Below, in pieces: positions 1 through 8,105 of a DNA stretch of 17,105 nt. The notes below the pieces were generated by a model that worked only from the letters and a program-made list of their open reading frames with translations, did not search any database and was not told where the DNA came from. Positions within the stretch are counted from its first letter, which is position 1, and each line of letters opens with the position of its first letter. This DNA comes from Clostridia bacterium (GTDB lineage: Bacteria > Bacillota > Clostridia > Oscillospirales > Acutalibacteraceae): contig JAUNQL010000003.1 in the NCBI GenBank assembly GCA_030536195.1, positions 6,883-23,987 of the forward strand, given 5' to 3'. Made by a program: the position numbers and the translations under genes.

Positions 1-49
1 ACTACTTTCACCACTATCACCTCTTCATATATTGTAAAGCAAAAGATGA

Positions 50-78
50 TTGACCGCAACTTTTCTTTAATATATAAT
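50..78 (+). promoter_or_regulatory. Promoter of ackA-aqpZ
   Basis: A sigma-A type promoter is visible: TTGACC at 50-55, a 17-bp spacer, and TATAAT at 73-78. Transcription would start near 85, leaving about 40 nt of leader before the ackA start codon. The AGAGG ribosome binding site is at 111-115. No gene or other clear signal is seen in bases 1-49. Confidence 0.8.
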
Positions 79-124
79 ACCAAAGGAATAGTTCATAAAA
101 CATTCATAAAAGAGGTTAAATTTA

Positions 125-1324
125 ATGAAGATTTTAGTCGTAAACTGTGGTAGTTCTTCACTCAAGTATCAGCTCATTGATATGGACGGTGAACAGCTCA
201 TCGCAAAAGGTCTTTGCGAGCGAATCGGAGTGGACGGCCATTTTAAAGGCAAGACTGCTGATGGTCGTGAGGTTGAGAACAACAACATCTTAAGCAACCA
301 CACAGAAGCTTTCTATGAAGTTAAGAAAGCACTCACCGAGGGCGAGACCAAGGTAATCGATTCCCTTGATGAAATCGATGCTATAGGTCACCGCATAGTT
401 CAAGGTGGTGCACTTTTCAACGACAGCGTTTTAGTAACAGAGGATGTTAAGAAAGGTATCGAGTCACTCATCGACCTTGCCCCTCTTCACAACGCTGCTC
501 ATCTTCAAGGCATCAACGCATGCCAGGAGGTATTTGGCCTTGATAAGCCAGAGGTAGTTGTATTTGACAACGCATTCCACTCTACAATGCCACCTAAGGC
601 ATTTATCTTCCCAGTACCATACGAGTACTATGAGAAGTACCAAGTTCGCCGCTACGGCTTCCATGGCACATCTCATAGATATGTTTCAAACAGACTCTCT
701 GAAATCTGGGGCACAAGCCTTGAGGGCAAGAAAGTAATCGTTGCACATATCGGCAACGGCTCATCACTTTCAGCTATCAAGGATGGCAAAGTAATCGATA
801 CAACAATGGGTATTACACCACTTGATGGTTTCATCATGGGATCCCGCTGTGGCGGAGTTGACCCATCTGCTATCACATACATCCAGGCCAAGGAAGGCCT
901 CACCCCTGCTGAGACTGACCAGATGATGAATAAAAAATCTGGCCTCCTTGGCATCTCAGGTGTTTCATCCGATATGCGTGATGTTGAACAGGCAGCCGCA
1001 AGCGGCAACGAGCGCGCACAGCTCGCACTCGACATACTTGATTACCAGGTAACCAAGTACATCGGCGCCTTTATCGCCGCTCTCGGCGGAGTCGACGCCA
1101 TCTGCTTCACTGCAGGCGTCGGTGAAAACGGCCCAGCCTTTAGAGCTCACATCTGCGACAACCTCGCATACATGGGCGTTAAGGTTGACAAGGAAGTAAA
1201 CAACTGCCGTGGTAAGGAAGTTAAGATTTCTACTCCTGACTCCAAGGTTGAAGTTTACGTAATTCCTACAAATGAGGAACTTATGATTGCAAGGGACACC
1301 AAAGCAATCGTTGAAAAATTATAA
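125..1324 (+). CDS. ackA: Acetate kinase
   Basis: This enzyme interconverts acetyl phosphate plus ADP with acetate plus ATP. It is the last, energy-yielding step of acetate fermentation in the cytoplasm. The 399 residues are the normal family length, and the known ASKHA-fold motifs are all present: N7 in the N-terminal VNCGSSSLK, R90 in GHRIVQGG, D148, H180 in YGFHGTSHR, R241 in GSRCGG and E384 in TNEEL. These match the catalytic and substrate residues described for the Methanosarcina enzyme. One small departure is APLHNAAH at 119-126, where most homologues have APLHNP. The ATG has AGAGG nine bases upstream. The usual partner pta is not in the window; here the downstream partner is an aquaporin gene 18 bases away. 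Identity is very secure. Confidence 0.98.
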   Translation: MKILVVNCGSSSLKYQLIDMDGEQLIAKGLCERIGVDGHFKGKTADGREVENNNILSNHTEAFYEVKKALTEGETKVIDSLDEIDAIGHRIVQGGALFNDSVLVTEDVKKGIESLIDLAPLHNAAHLQGINACQEVFGLDKPEVVVFDNAFHSTMPPKAFIFPVPYEYYEKYQVRRYGFHGTSHRYVSNRLSEIWGTSLEGKKVIVAHIGNGSSLSAIKDGKVIDTTMGITPLDGFIMGSRCGGVDPSAITYIQAKEGLTPAETDQMMNKKSGLLGISGVSSDMRDVEQAAASGNERAQLALDILDYQVTKYIGAFIAALGGVDAICFTAGVGENGPAFRAHICDNLAYMGVKVDKEVNNCRGKEVKISTPDSKVEVYVIPTNEELMIARDTKAIVEKL

Positions 1325-1342
1325 GAAAAAGAGGCAAAAATT

Positions 1343-2044
1343 ATGAAAAAGTACATTGCAGAATTCATTGGTACGTTCGTACTCGTATTCCTCGGATGCG
1401 GTACAGCAATGCTCGTTGGTTGTGACGCTGTAAACGGCGGCGGATACATCCTCACAGCACTTGCATTTGGTCTTGTAATCGTAGGTATGGCTTACTGTGT
1501 AGGCAACATCTCTGGTTGCCACATCAACCCAGCAGTATCACTCGGCGTTCTCCTCTCAGGTGGAATGAACTCACGTGATTTCGTTGGTTATGTTATTTCA
1601 CAGTGCCTTGGCGCAACAGCTGGTTCAGCTCTCTTGCTCGCTATCTTCTCACTTGGTGGTGTTGAGGATATGACTGGCGGACTTGGTTCAAACGGTCTTG
1701 CTGGTGTTAACGGCAGCATTGTTGCTGGTCTCCTTGTTGAGCTCGTACTCACATTCATCTTCGTTCTTACAATCCTCGGTGTAACAGACAGCGATGCTGG
1801 CCACGGCTCATTCGGCGGCCTCATCATCGGTCTCACACTTACACTTGTACACATCCTTGGCATTGGCCTTACAGGCACAAGCGTAAACCCAGCTCGTTCA
1901 TTCGGTCCTGCTCTTATCGCAGCATTCACAGGCAACAGCGATCCTATCGCTTGCCTCTGGGTATTCATCGTTGCTCCACTCGCTGGTGGCGCACTCGCAG
2001 CTGTAGCTTACAAGGCTCTCAAGGCAGCTAAGGCTGACAAATAA
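1343..2044 (+). CDS. aqpZ: Aquaporin, AqpZ-like water channel (MIP family)
   Basis: This is a six-helix inner-membrane channel of 233 residues, the usual MIP length. Both pore-lining NPA boxes are present: N62-P63-A64 in HINPAVSLG and N182-P183-A184-R185 in TSVNPARSFG. The residues at the aromatic/arginine constriction, placed by alignment by eye with E. coli AqpZ, are F42, H170, T179 and R185. This F-H-T-R set marks orthodox water channels, whereas glycerol facilitators have W-G-F-R. The protein is therefore called a water channel and not GlpF. It follows ackA by 18 bases with its own GAGG ribosome binding site and no visible promoter, so it is probably cotranscribed. Pairing with acetate kinase suggests a role in osmotic balance or movement of an undissociated acid during fermentation, but that is inference. 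A hairpin terminator follows directly. Confidence 0.93.
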   Translation: MKKYIAEFIGTFVLVFLGCGTAMLVGCDAVNGGGYILTALAFGLVIVGMAYCVGNISGCHINPAVSLGVLLSGGMNSRDFVGYVISQCLGATAGSALLLAIFSLGGVEDMTGGLGSNGLAGVNGSIVAGLLVELVLTFIFVLTILGVTDSDAGHGSFGGLIIGLTLTLVHILGIGLTGTSVNPARSFGPALIAAFTGNSDPIACLWVFIVAPLAGGALAAVAYKALKAAKADK

Positions 2045-2057
2045 TTTAAAAGCATAA

Positions 2058-2089
2058 AAAAGAGCAGCTTCATTTGAAGCTGCTCTTTT
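2058..2089. terminator. Bidirectional terminator between aqpZ and the lipoprotein gene
   Basis: A 14-bp perfect stem (AAAAGAGCAGCTTC with its complement) closes an ATTT loop. It has T-rich sequence on the right and an A-rich run on the left. The convergent gene ends 8 bases beyond, so the hairpin can stop transcription from both sides. Confidence 0.92.
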
Positions 2090-2096
2090 ATTTTAC

Positions 2097-3134
2097 TCAT
2101 TTTACATAGTAGAATCCGTCATCTGGGATTGCGCCACCAACGAAATCCTTGTTACATCCGAAAAGTGCTGTCAAATACTTTGTTGCCTTCTCCTGCATCT
2201 CGTTTCCTGAGACACAGACAATGCCACATTTTGAAAGGACTTCCTTTGCGGCATCAGCGCTCTCTATAAGTCCATAACCTGCAACTATATCAGCAGCCGT
2301 TGTCTGGCTCCTGACGTTGCTTACAGACGCCTTGTACTCACGGATAAAGTTTGATACTGCCTTTGAATACGACGCCAAGAAATCACTGTTGGCAACTAAG
2401 CAATATCCACAGATTTCACTGCCCTCATCATCGGTGCCAGCAACTGCTTTCTCCCACTCCTTAGAGAGGTCCAAAGTTACCTTTTCTTTGCCACCGTCAG
2501 GAGTTGACAAAGTTGCATATGGCTCAATCAAAACACCGTGCATAATCCTGCCCTTTTCGGCAATAGCTGCAAGATCCTCGTTGGAGTCAAAATCATAACT
2601 AATATTTGCCTCAACGCCTGCTTTCGCAAGCAAATACTTTAGTGCATATTCGGATGCTGTGCCACGCTCACCTACATAGACTTTCTGACCATCCAATTTA
2701 GCGATACTTTCCGAGCCACTGCCTGCCTCAACGAGATATAACGCACCAACTGTTGCGAGGGATATCATCTGAATCTTACCTGGATTTTTATTGTATAGGC
2801 TTGCAGCAACATTAGTTGGAAGTGCTGCTATATCAATCTCGCCCGAGAGTAACTTTTGAGAAACTACAGACACATCAGACTCTATTGTGTACTTGTAATT
2901 ATTGAGCGCCTTGCCCTCATCAATTGACTTGAAAAGATAGGACATTCCAATTGCGGTAGGACCTTTCAGTCCTGCAATATTAATAACCTTGTCCTTCTCA
3001 GGTTGCTTGGTTGTCACCTCATTGATTTCGATCTTGCCAGCCTCTTCAAAAGATGGCTTTTCAGGAATCTTAGAGCAACCAAACAGGAGCAAAGTAAAGC
3101 TCAAAGAAAGCAATAATGCAATTACTCTTTTCAT
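2097..3134 (-). CDS. Solute-binding lipoprotein of an ABC-type uptake system (NMT1/TauA-like)
   Basis: The 345-residue protein starts with a lipoprotein signal peptide: MKR, a hydrophobic stretch, and lipobox LFGC with the lipidated cysteine at residue 20. It should therefore be anchored outside the cytoplasmic membrane. The mature part looks like a type II periplasmic-binding fold of the NMT1/TauA/SsuA group. It has an early GLKGPTAIGMSYL segment, a DIAALPTNVAASLYNK segment typical of this group, then KLDGQKVYVGERGTASEYAL at the domain hinge. Ligands in that group range from sulfonates and nitrate to thiamine precursors, and the substrate here cannot be read from sequence. No permease or ATPase gene is next to it, so it is an orphan receptor in this window. 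The ATG at 3132-3134 has GAGGGA at 3140-3145. It is separated from the formate operon by a strong terminator and has its own promoter. Confidence 0.8.
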   Translation of the reverse strand: MKRVIALLLSLSFTLLLFGCSKIPEKPSFEEAGKIEINEVTTKQPEKDKVINIAGLKGPTAIGMSYLFKSIDEGKALNNYKYTIESDVSVVSQKLLSGEIDIAALPTNVAASLYNKNPGKIQMISLATVGALYLVEAGSGSESIAKLDGQKVYVGERGTASEYALKYLLAKAGVEANISYDFDSNEDLAAIAEKGRIMHGVLIEPYATLSTPDGGKEKVTLDLSKEWEKAVAGTDDEGSEICGYCLVANSDFLASYSKAVSNFIREYKASVSNVRSQTTAADIVAGYGLIESADAAKEVLSKCGIVCVSGNEMQEKATKYLTALFGCNKDFVGGAIPDDGFYYVK

Positions 3135-3157
3135 ATAAATCCCTCATACAAAACTAA

Positions 3158-3185
3158 AGTGCATAATACAATAATATTATGCACT
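3158..3185. promoter_or_regulatory. Perfect inverted repeat over the lipoprotein promoter (candidate operator)
   Basis: AGTGCATAATA at 3158-3168 and its exact reverse complement at 3175-3185 are separated by 6 bases. The repeat covers the -10 box and the expected start site of the leftward promoter, the typical position for a repressor site. It could instead form a 5'-terminal stem in the mRNA. Confidence 0.55.
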
Positions 3186-3204
3186 AAGTAAGTTTATTAT
3201 TCAA
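3176..3204 (-). promoter_or_regulatory. Promoter of the solute-binding lipoprotein gene
   Basis: On the reverse strand TTGAAT (3199-3204), a 17-bp spacer and CATAAT (3176-3181) fit a sigma-A promoter. The start would fall near 3169, about 35 nt before the ATG. Confidence 0.65.
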
Positions 3205-3218
3205 TAATAAAAGCAAAA

Positions 3219-3246
3219 ATGGGTTGCGCAAAATTGCGCAACCCAT
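3219..3246 (-). terminator. Terminator of the formate operon after the formate channel gene
   Basis: A 12-bp perfect stem, ATGGGTTGCGCA with its complement, encloses a 4-base loop. On the reverse strand it is followed by TTTTTGCTTTTATT. It lies 22 bases beyond the channel gene and ends the seven-gene operon. It separates the operon from the lipoprotein promoter. Confidence 0.9.
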
Positions 3247-3267
3247 CTTTGATTTAAAAGTAAAAAA

Positions 3268-4062
3268 TTAGTCAGCCTTCTTTGCGTCTGCAAGGTAGAT
3301 AGCCCAATACATAACGCCAACAAGAATTGCACCACCGATGATGTTACCGAGAGTAACTGGGAGCAAGTTGTTGAGTAAGAAGTTACCCCATGTAAGGCCG
3401 TCAACAGCTGTGCCAGAAGCACTTGCTGCGAAGAGACCAGCTGGTACATAGTACATGTTAGCAACACTATGCTCGAAACCAGCAAGTACGAAGAGCATGA
3501 TTGGAAGATAAACAGCAGCGAGTTTTCCGCCAACTGATTTAGCCGCAAAGCTCATCCATACAGCGATACAAACAAGGAAGTTACATGCAATACCCTTAAG
3601 GAGTGCAGGACCAAAAGCAAGGTTAGCCTTGCTTGCTGCAACAGAGATTGTTGTAGCTGCAACAGCACCATCAAAGAGGTTGTACTGTCCACAGTAGCAA
3701 GCGATAAGAGCTACAAGGATAGAACCTACAAAGTTACCGAGATAAACGATAACCCAGTTCTTGAACATAGCGCCCCATTTAACGTCGCCTGTCAAAACAG
3801 ATACGATGATGAGGTTGTTACCTGTGAAGAGCTCTGAACCTGCAACAAGTACCATCAAGAGGCCTACTGGGAAGATGCAAGCTCCTACGAGTTTGCCAGC
3901 ACTTCCAGTAAGTGTTGCACTTGCTGTGTTAGCACCTACTGCTGCCATAGCAATGAACATACCTGCAAGAATGCCAAGTAAGAAAAGCTTATATGGCTTG
4001 TTTCCTGCTTTTGCCTTACCGATGCCAATAACGTTATTAGCAACTTCTGCTGGTGTAAACAT
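3268..4062 (-). CDS. focA: Formate/nitrite transporter family channel (FocA-like)
   Basis: This is a six-helix, pentameric inner-membrane channel for formate and related small anions. The ATG at 4060-4062 (MFTPAEVANN) is preferred over an in-frame TTG at 4083, because AAAGGAAAGG lies just before this ATG; it gives 264 residues. Family motifs are clear: GSELFTGNN at about 75-83 (the omega-loop region, T80), a CNFLVC segment at about 150-155, and GFEHSVANMYYVP with the central pore histidine H198. The T80-to-H198 distance of 118 equals that between T91 and H209 in E. coli FocA. It is the last gene of the formate dehydrogenase operon and starts 17 bases after fdhD, so formate (not nitrite) is the likely substrate. 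It would import formate for oxidation, or export formate made by CO2 reduction. Confidence 0.92.
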   Translation of the reverse strand: MFTPAEVANNVIGIGKAKAGNKPYKLFLLGILAGMFIAMAAVGANTASATLTGSAGKLVGACIFPVGLLMVLVAGSELFTGNNLIIVSVLTGDVKWGAMFKNWVIVYLGNFVGSILVALIACYCGQYNLFDGAVAATTISVAASKANLAFGPALLKGIACNFLVCIAVWMSFAAKSVGGKLAAVYLPIMLFVLAGFEHSVANMYYVPAGLFAASASGTAVDGLTWGNFLLNNLLPVTLGNIIGGAILVGVMYWAIYLADAKKAD

Positions 4063-4079
4063 AATTAACACCTTTCCTT

Positions 4080-4790
4080 TCAAATTATCCTCGAAAAACC
4101 GGAGTAAATATTAAATCTATTCTCCCTAGCAAAGCCAAGAAGAGTGATATCCCTATCACGTGCAAAATTCGCAGCTGAAATGGTAGGTGCAGTACGAGAT
4201 ACAATCATAGGTATCCCACAAACATTTACCTTTTTAATCATATCTAGAGGCACCCTTCCACTCGTAATCACATATTTGTCAGAAAGAGTAATTCCCTCAG
4301 TCACTGCATGTCCTATTATTTTATCAAATGCGCAGTGGCGACTAATGTCATCACTAGAGTAGATTATACCACTATCATCGCAGAGTGCGCAACGGTGCAC
4401 ACCTGCAGTTGCCTTTTGCAAAGTAGACTCCCCATAAAACTGAACCAGATTATGAAGTAGGGTTCCCTTCTTGAATACTATAGATTCATTTTGCTCCAAA
4501 TTTAACCCAAATTTTCCATCAGATATTTCATCTTTCAAAGTGATATTAGCAACAAACGCTTTATCATCAACTTCAAAATCCAAGACATCTGCTTTATCAG
4601 AGATGTACCCTTGGGTAACAAGATACCCAAGAGCCAACTCTTCAAGTTCTGCGGGAGAACATAACAGTTCTTTTACAATTTCGCCATTTACGTGTATGGA
4701 GAGACTAGCCTCATTGACCATAAGGTCAGAGACTTCTTCTGTTTCTCCATCGCTATAGCGAATTATGTCCAAAGAATCAGTTAAGTTCAT
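4080..4790 (-). CDS. fdhD: Formate dehydrogenase accessory sulfurtransferase FdhD
   Basis: FdhD moves a sulfur atom from a cysteine desulfurase to the bis-MGD molybdenum cofactor, and formate dehydrogenase is inactive without it. The 236 residues include the persulfide-carrying CxxC loop (C134 and C137 in HRCALCDD), RHCAFDKIIGH at 151-161, TSGRVPLDMIKK at 167-178, and a C-terminal GFARENRFNIYSGFSRI, all typical of the family. The protein lacks the longer N-terminal extension of the E. coli form. It overlaps mobA by four bases (ATGA), so the two are translationally coupled. Its position between mobA and the channel gene ties it directly to the dehydrogenase encoded upstream. Confidence 0.95.
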   Translation of the reverse strand: MNLTDSLDIIRYSDGETEEVSDLMVNEASLSIHVNGEIVKELLCSPAELEELALGYLVTQGYISDKADVLDFEVDDKAFVANITLKDEISDGKFGLNLEQNESIVFKKGTLLHNLVQFYGESTLQKATAGVHRCALCDDSGIIYSSDDISRHCAFDKIIGHAVTEGITLSDKYVITSGRVPLDMIKKVNVCGIPMIVSRTAPTISAANFARDRDITLLGFARENRFNIYSGFSRII

Positions 4791-5389
4791 TTCCCGCTCA
4801 CTTTCTTTAAATAATTTTCGTATTCACCTTTGGTATTAAGGTTTACGTACATATCAAGATCGCTGTCAAAGTTCATTGCTTCCTCCTCGGAAACAACATA
4901 GGTATTGGAAGAGGTAATAAAGTTAAACAGTGAACTGTTACCTTCTTTCAGGCGTCTTTCAATATCGTCAAGCAACTCTACTGAATAGAACGCGTTAAAA
5001 GGTTCAATTTTACCGTTTCTTCTTGTAACACAGATTTGAGCACCAGACTCAGATACTTTCTCCTGCATGAATGCGATGTAATCAGGATTGATTACAGGCA
5101 TATCGCAGGCCAAGAGATATACGAAATCGCTTTTTGAATTCTTTAATGCAACATGGATTCCAGCAAGTGGACCCATATTTGAGAATTCATCACAGCAAGT
5201 TCTAATCTGGCTGGACTTATAGAGATCAGGTGTGTTTGTTACAACCACTATATCGGAAAACATCCCACTTAGTGATTCAAAGACACCTTGATAAATCAAC
5301 TTATCATTTATGGTGAGAAGTTGCTTATCAAATCCCATCCGTGTTGACTTTCCTCCCGCTAATATGACAGCGGTCTCGAACTGTTTCAT
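4787..5389 (-). CDS. mobA: Molybdenum cofactor guanylyltransferase MobA
   Basis: MobA attaches GMP to Mo-molybdopterin, making the MGD form used by enzymes of the DMSO reductase family such as the formate dehydrogenase next door. The 200 residues open with AVILAGGKSTRMGFDKQLL (residues 8-26), the nucleotide-binding signature. GPLAGIHVAL at about 73-82 and LLACDMPVINPDY at about 93-105 follow; the last holds the metal-binding Asp. The ATG has AGGAG seven bases upstream and starts 16 bases after the dehydrogenase gene stop. The end overlaps fdhD by four bases. No MobB partner is present here. Confidence 0.94.
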   Translation of the reverse strand: MKQFETAVILAGGKSTRMGFDKQLLTINDKLIYQGVFESLSGMFSDIVVVTNTPDLYKSSQIRTCCDEFSNMGPLAGIHVALKNSKSDFVYLLACDMPVINPDYIAFMQEKVSESGAQICVTRRNGKIEPFNAFYSVELLDDIERRLKEGNSSLFNFITSSNTYVVSEEEAMNFDSDLDMYVNLNTKGEYENYLKKVSGK

Positions 5390-5405
5390 AAAATACTCCT
5401 AAAAC

Positions 5406-8087
5406 TTAGGCTTTTTCAATCTTTGCTGCGCAAACTTTAAGCTCAGGAATGCTAGCGATTGGATCGATAACATTGTTTGTAAGCATGTTTGCAGGACCAT
5501 CAGCGAAGTGGAATGGCATAAAGATTACGCCTTCAGAAACTACGTCTGTTACGTGAGCTTCTACTGTTACAGTACCACGACGTGATGTAACTGTTACCTT
5601 ACCGCCATCAACGATGCCCTTTTCAGCAGCATCAGATGGGTTGATTTCACAATAAGCGTGACCAGAGATGTTCATAAGACCATCAACACGGCCAGTCATT
5701 GTGCTTGTATGGTAATGGTAAAGAATTCTACCAGTTGTGAGGATAAGTGGATACTCAGCATCTGGCTGTTCAACTGCTGGGCGATATGGAGCTGGCTTAA
5801 AGATAGCACGGTCGCCTCTTGTGAACTTAGTTGTATGAAGGATTGGAGTACCTGGATGATCCTTTGTTGGGCATGGCCACTGGAGTCCATCGCCTTCAAG
5901 TCTCTCGTAATCCATTCCGCCGTAAGATGGTGTTACAGTTGCCATCTCATCGAAGAGTTCAGAAGCAGTTGTGAAGTTGTTCTTGTAACCGATAGCTGCC
6001 ATTACGTCATTGATGATCTCGAAATCAGCACGGCTCTGGCCGATTGGCTCGATAGCCTTGCGGATTCTCTGAACACGACGCTCTGTATTTGTGAATGTAC
6101 CATCCTTCTCAGCGAATGATGCACCTGGAAGTACAACGTCAGCAAGCTCAGCTGTCTGAGTCATGAAGATATCCTGTACTACGAGGAATTCACACTTTTC
6201 AAGAGCATGACGAACATGGTTTGTATCAGGGTCAGACATCATTGGGTTCTCACCCATGATGTAGAGACCACGAACCTTACCTTCGTCAATAGCATCAAGC
6301 ATTCTAGTAACTGTAAGACCCTTTTCGCCTGAAAGTTTAACGCCCCAAGCAGCCTCAAATTTAGCTACTACGTCTGGGTTAAATACCTTCTGGTATGCTG
6401 GGAAGTCAGTTGGAAGACAACCCATATCGCAAGCACCCTGTACGTTGTTCTGGCCACGGAGTGGGTTAACACCACAACCGTACTTACCAATCTTACCGCA
6501 AAGAAGTGCAAGGTTAGCTGTGCCCATAACACCCTCAGTACCTGTTGAGTGCTGAGTAACGCCCATTGCATAGTAGATACCAGCCTTGTCAGCTTCAGCA
6601 TAGAGTCTAGCTGCTGCCTTGATATCCTCAGCGTCAACGCCGCAGATCTGTGCAACTGCTTCTGGTGTGTATGGCTTAACTGTCTCAACGAGCTCTTCGT
6701 AGTTTTCTGTACGTGCATCAATGTAAGCCTGATCCTGGAGACCTTCGCTTATGATGTAGTTCATCATACCATCGAACAAAGCAACGTTTGTGCCTGGCTT
6801 AATCTTAAGGAAGATATCAGCTTCACGGCAAAGTGGAATCTCACGAGGCTCAGCTACGATAATCTTAGCACCCTTACGCTTAGCCTGACGGATGAAGGAA
6901 CCGATAACTGGGTGAGTTTCTGTTGTGTTAGAACCAGTTACGAATACTACGTCCTGATCAGCAGCTTCAGGGATAGAGTTTGTCATAGCACCTGAACCGA
7001 ATGATGTAGCAAGGCCAGCAACTGTTGATGCATGGCAAAGACGTGCGCAGTGGTCAACGTTGTTTGTACCGATAGCAGCACGCATCATCTTCTGGAAGAT
7101 GTAGTTATCCTCGTTTGAGCAACGAGCTGATGAAAGACCAGCAAGAGCATCAGGACCTGATTCAGCCTTGATTGCGTTGATCTTAGAAGCGATGAGAGCG
7201 ATAGCCTCATCCCAAGTTGCCTCTACGAACTTGCCGTCCTTCTTAATAAGTGGAGTCTTAAGTCTGTCTTCGTGATTTACGAAGCTATAACCAAACTTAC
7301 CCTTTACGCACATGAGACCCTTGTTTGCTGGACCATAGAGTGGCTCAACGCCAACAATCTTGTTGTCCTTAACAAGGAGGTTCTCCTGGCAACCAACACC
7401 ACAGTAAGTACATGTTGTCTTAACCTTCTTAACTTCCCAAGAACGGAACTTCTCAGGCTGCTTTGGAAGAAGAGCACCAACTGGGCATACAGATACACAG
7501 TTACCGCAAGATACGCAGTCACTCTCACCGAGGAGGGCACCGAATGGTGTTGAAACCTTGGCACTGAAACCACGCTCTGTAGCTGAGATAGCACCTACAC
7601 CATGGAGTGCATGGCAAGTACGTACGCAGCGACGACAAAGGATACACTGGTTAGGGTTGTATGTGAAGAATTCGTTAGAATCATCGATAGGATCATTTCT
7701 CTTAGCACCGTGATAAGGTGTTCTTTCTACGCCATACTCGTAGCAGAGATCCTGGAGCTTACACTCACCATTCTTCTGGCAAGAGAAGCAGTCTGTTGTA
7801 TGGTTAGAGAGCATGAGTTCAAGCATTGCTTTTCTAGCAGCTATAACTCTGTCTGTCTTTGTATTAATAACGTTTCCGTCTGCGATAGGAGTTGAGCAAG
7901 CAGCGAATAACTTTGGCATTCCTTCAATCTCAACAAGGCAGATACGGCAAGATGCGTCTGGATCGAGATCCTTTATCCAACAGAGAGTTGGGATATCAAC
8001 GCCTGCGATTTGAGCAGCCTGTAAAATTGTTGAACCCTTTGGAACATCAACATTAATACCATCAATAGTTACATTAATCATATCCAT
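5406..8087 (-). CDS. fdhA: Formate dehydrogenase catalytic subunit (Mo-bis-MGD, Nuo-like iron-sulfur arm)
   Basis: This subunit oxidises formate to CO2, or the reverse, at a molybdenum (or tungsten) bis-MGD centre. The 893 residues read as follows. A [2Fe-2S] ferredoxin domain has C36, C47, C50 and C64. A NuoG-type His-Cys cluster has H96, C100, C103 and C109. Two [4Fe-4S] ferredoxin motifs have C148/C151/C154/C158 and C191/C194/C197/C201. The molybdopterin oxidoreductase domain begins with the cluster motif C226/C229/C233/C260 and K262. The active site is ARLCH at 349-352: C351 is encoded by TGC at 7035-7037, so this is a cysteine and not a selenocysteine enzyme. H352 and the formate-binding arginine R544 (PLRGQNNVQGACDMG) are kept. 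The C-terminal dinucleotide-binding domain covers about 780-890. The start has GGAGG eight bases upstream. Electrons should pass along the N-terminal arm to the NuoF/NuoE-like partners encoded just upstream. Confidence 0.95.
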   Translation of the reverse strand: MDMINVTIDGINVDVPKGSTILQAAQIAGVDIPTLCWIKDLDPDASCRICLVEIEGMPKLFAACSTPIADGNVINTKTDRVIAARKAMLELMLSNHTTDCFSCQKNGECKLQDLCYEYGVERTPYHGAKRNDPIDDSNEFFTYNPNQCILCRRCVRTCHALHGVGAISATERGFSAKVSTPFGALLGESDCVSCGNCVSVCPVGALLPKQPEKFRSWEVKKVKTTCTYCGVGCQENLLVKDNKIVGVEPLYGPANKGLMCVKGKFGYSFVNHEDRLKTPLIKKDGKFVEATWDEAIALIASKINAIKAESGPDALAGLSSARCSNEDNYIFQKMMRAAIGTNNVDHCARLCHASTVAGLATSFGSGAMTNSIPEAADQDVVFVTGSNTTETHPVIGSFIRQAKRKGAKIIVAEPREIPLCREADIFLKIKPGTNVALFDGMMNYIISEGLQDQAYIDARTENYEELVETVKPYTPEAVAQICGVDAEDIKAAARLYAEADKAGIYYAMGVTQHSTGTEGVMGTANLALLCGKIGKYGCGVNPLRGQNNVQGACDMGCLPTDFPAYQKVFNPDVVAKFEAAWGVKLSGEKGLTVTRMLDAIDEGKVRGLYIMGENPMMSDPDTNHVRHALEKCEFLVVQDIFMTQTAELADVVLPGASFAEKDGTFTNTERRVQRIRKAIEPIGQSRADFEIINDVMAAIGYKNNFTTASELFDEMATVTPSYGGMDYERLEGDGLQWPCPTKDHPGTPILHTTKFTRGDRAIFKPAPYRPAVEQPDAEYPLILTTGRILYHYHTSTMTGRVDGLMNISGHAYCEINPSDAAEKGIVDGGKVTVTSRRGTVTVEAHVTDVVSEGVIFMPFHFADGPANMLTNNVIDPIASIPELKVCAAKIEKA

Positions 8088-8105
8088 TATTGCTTCCTCC
8101 TTCCC

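Noticed and set aside
1343..2044. Glycerol facilitator GlpF
   Set aside because: The constriction residues are F-H-T-R as in AqpZ, not the W-G-F-R of GlpF, and no glycerol kinase or dehydrogenase gene is nearby.
4063..4083. Upstream TTG start for the formate channel
   Set aside because: The ATG at 4060-4062 has a ribosome binding site at the right distance and gives the usual FocA N-terminus. The TTG would overlap the fdhD stop codon.
7035..7037. Possible selenocysteine at the formate dehydrogenase active site
   Set aside because: The codon on the coding strand is TGC, not TGA, so the residue is cysteine and no SECIS element is needed.
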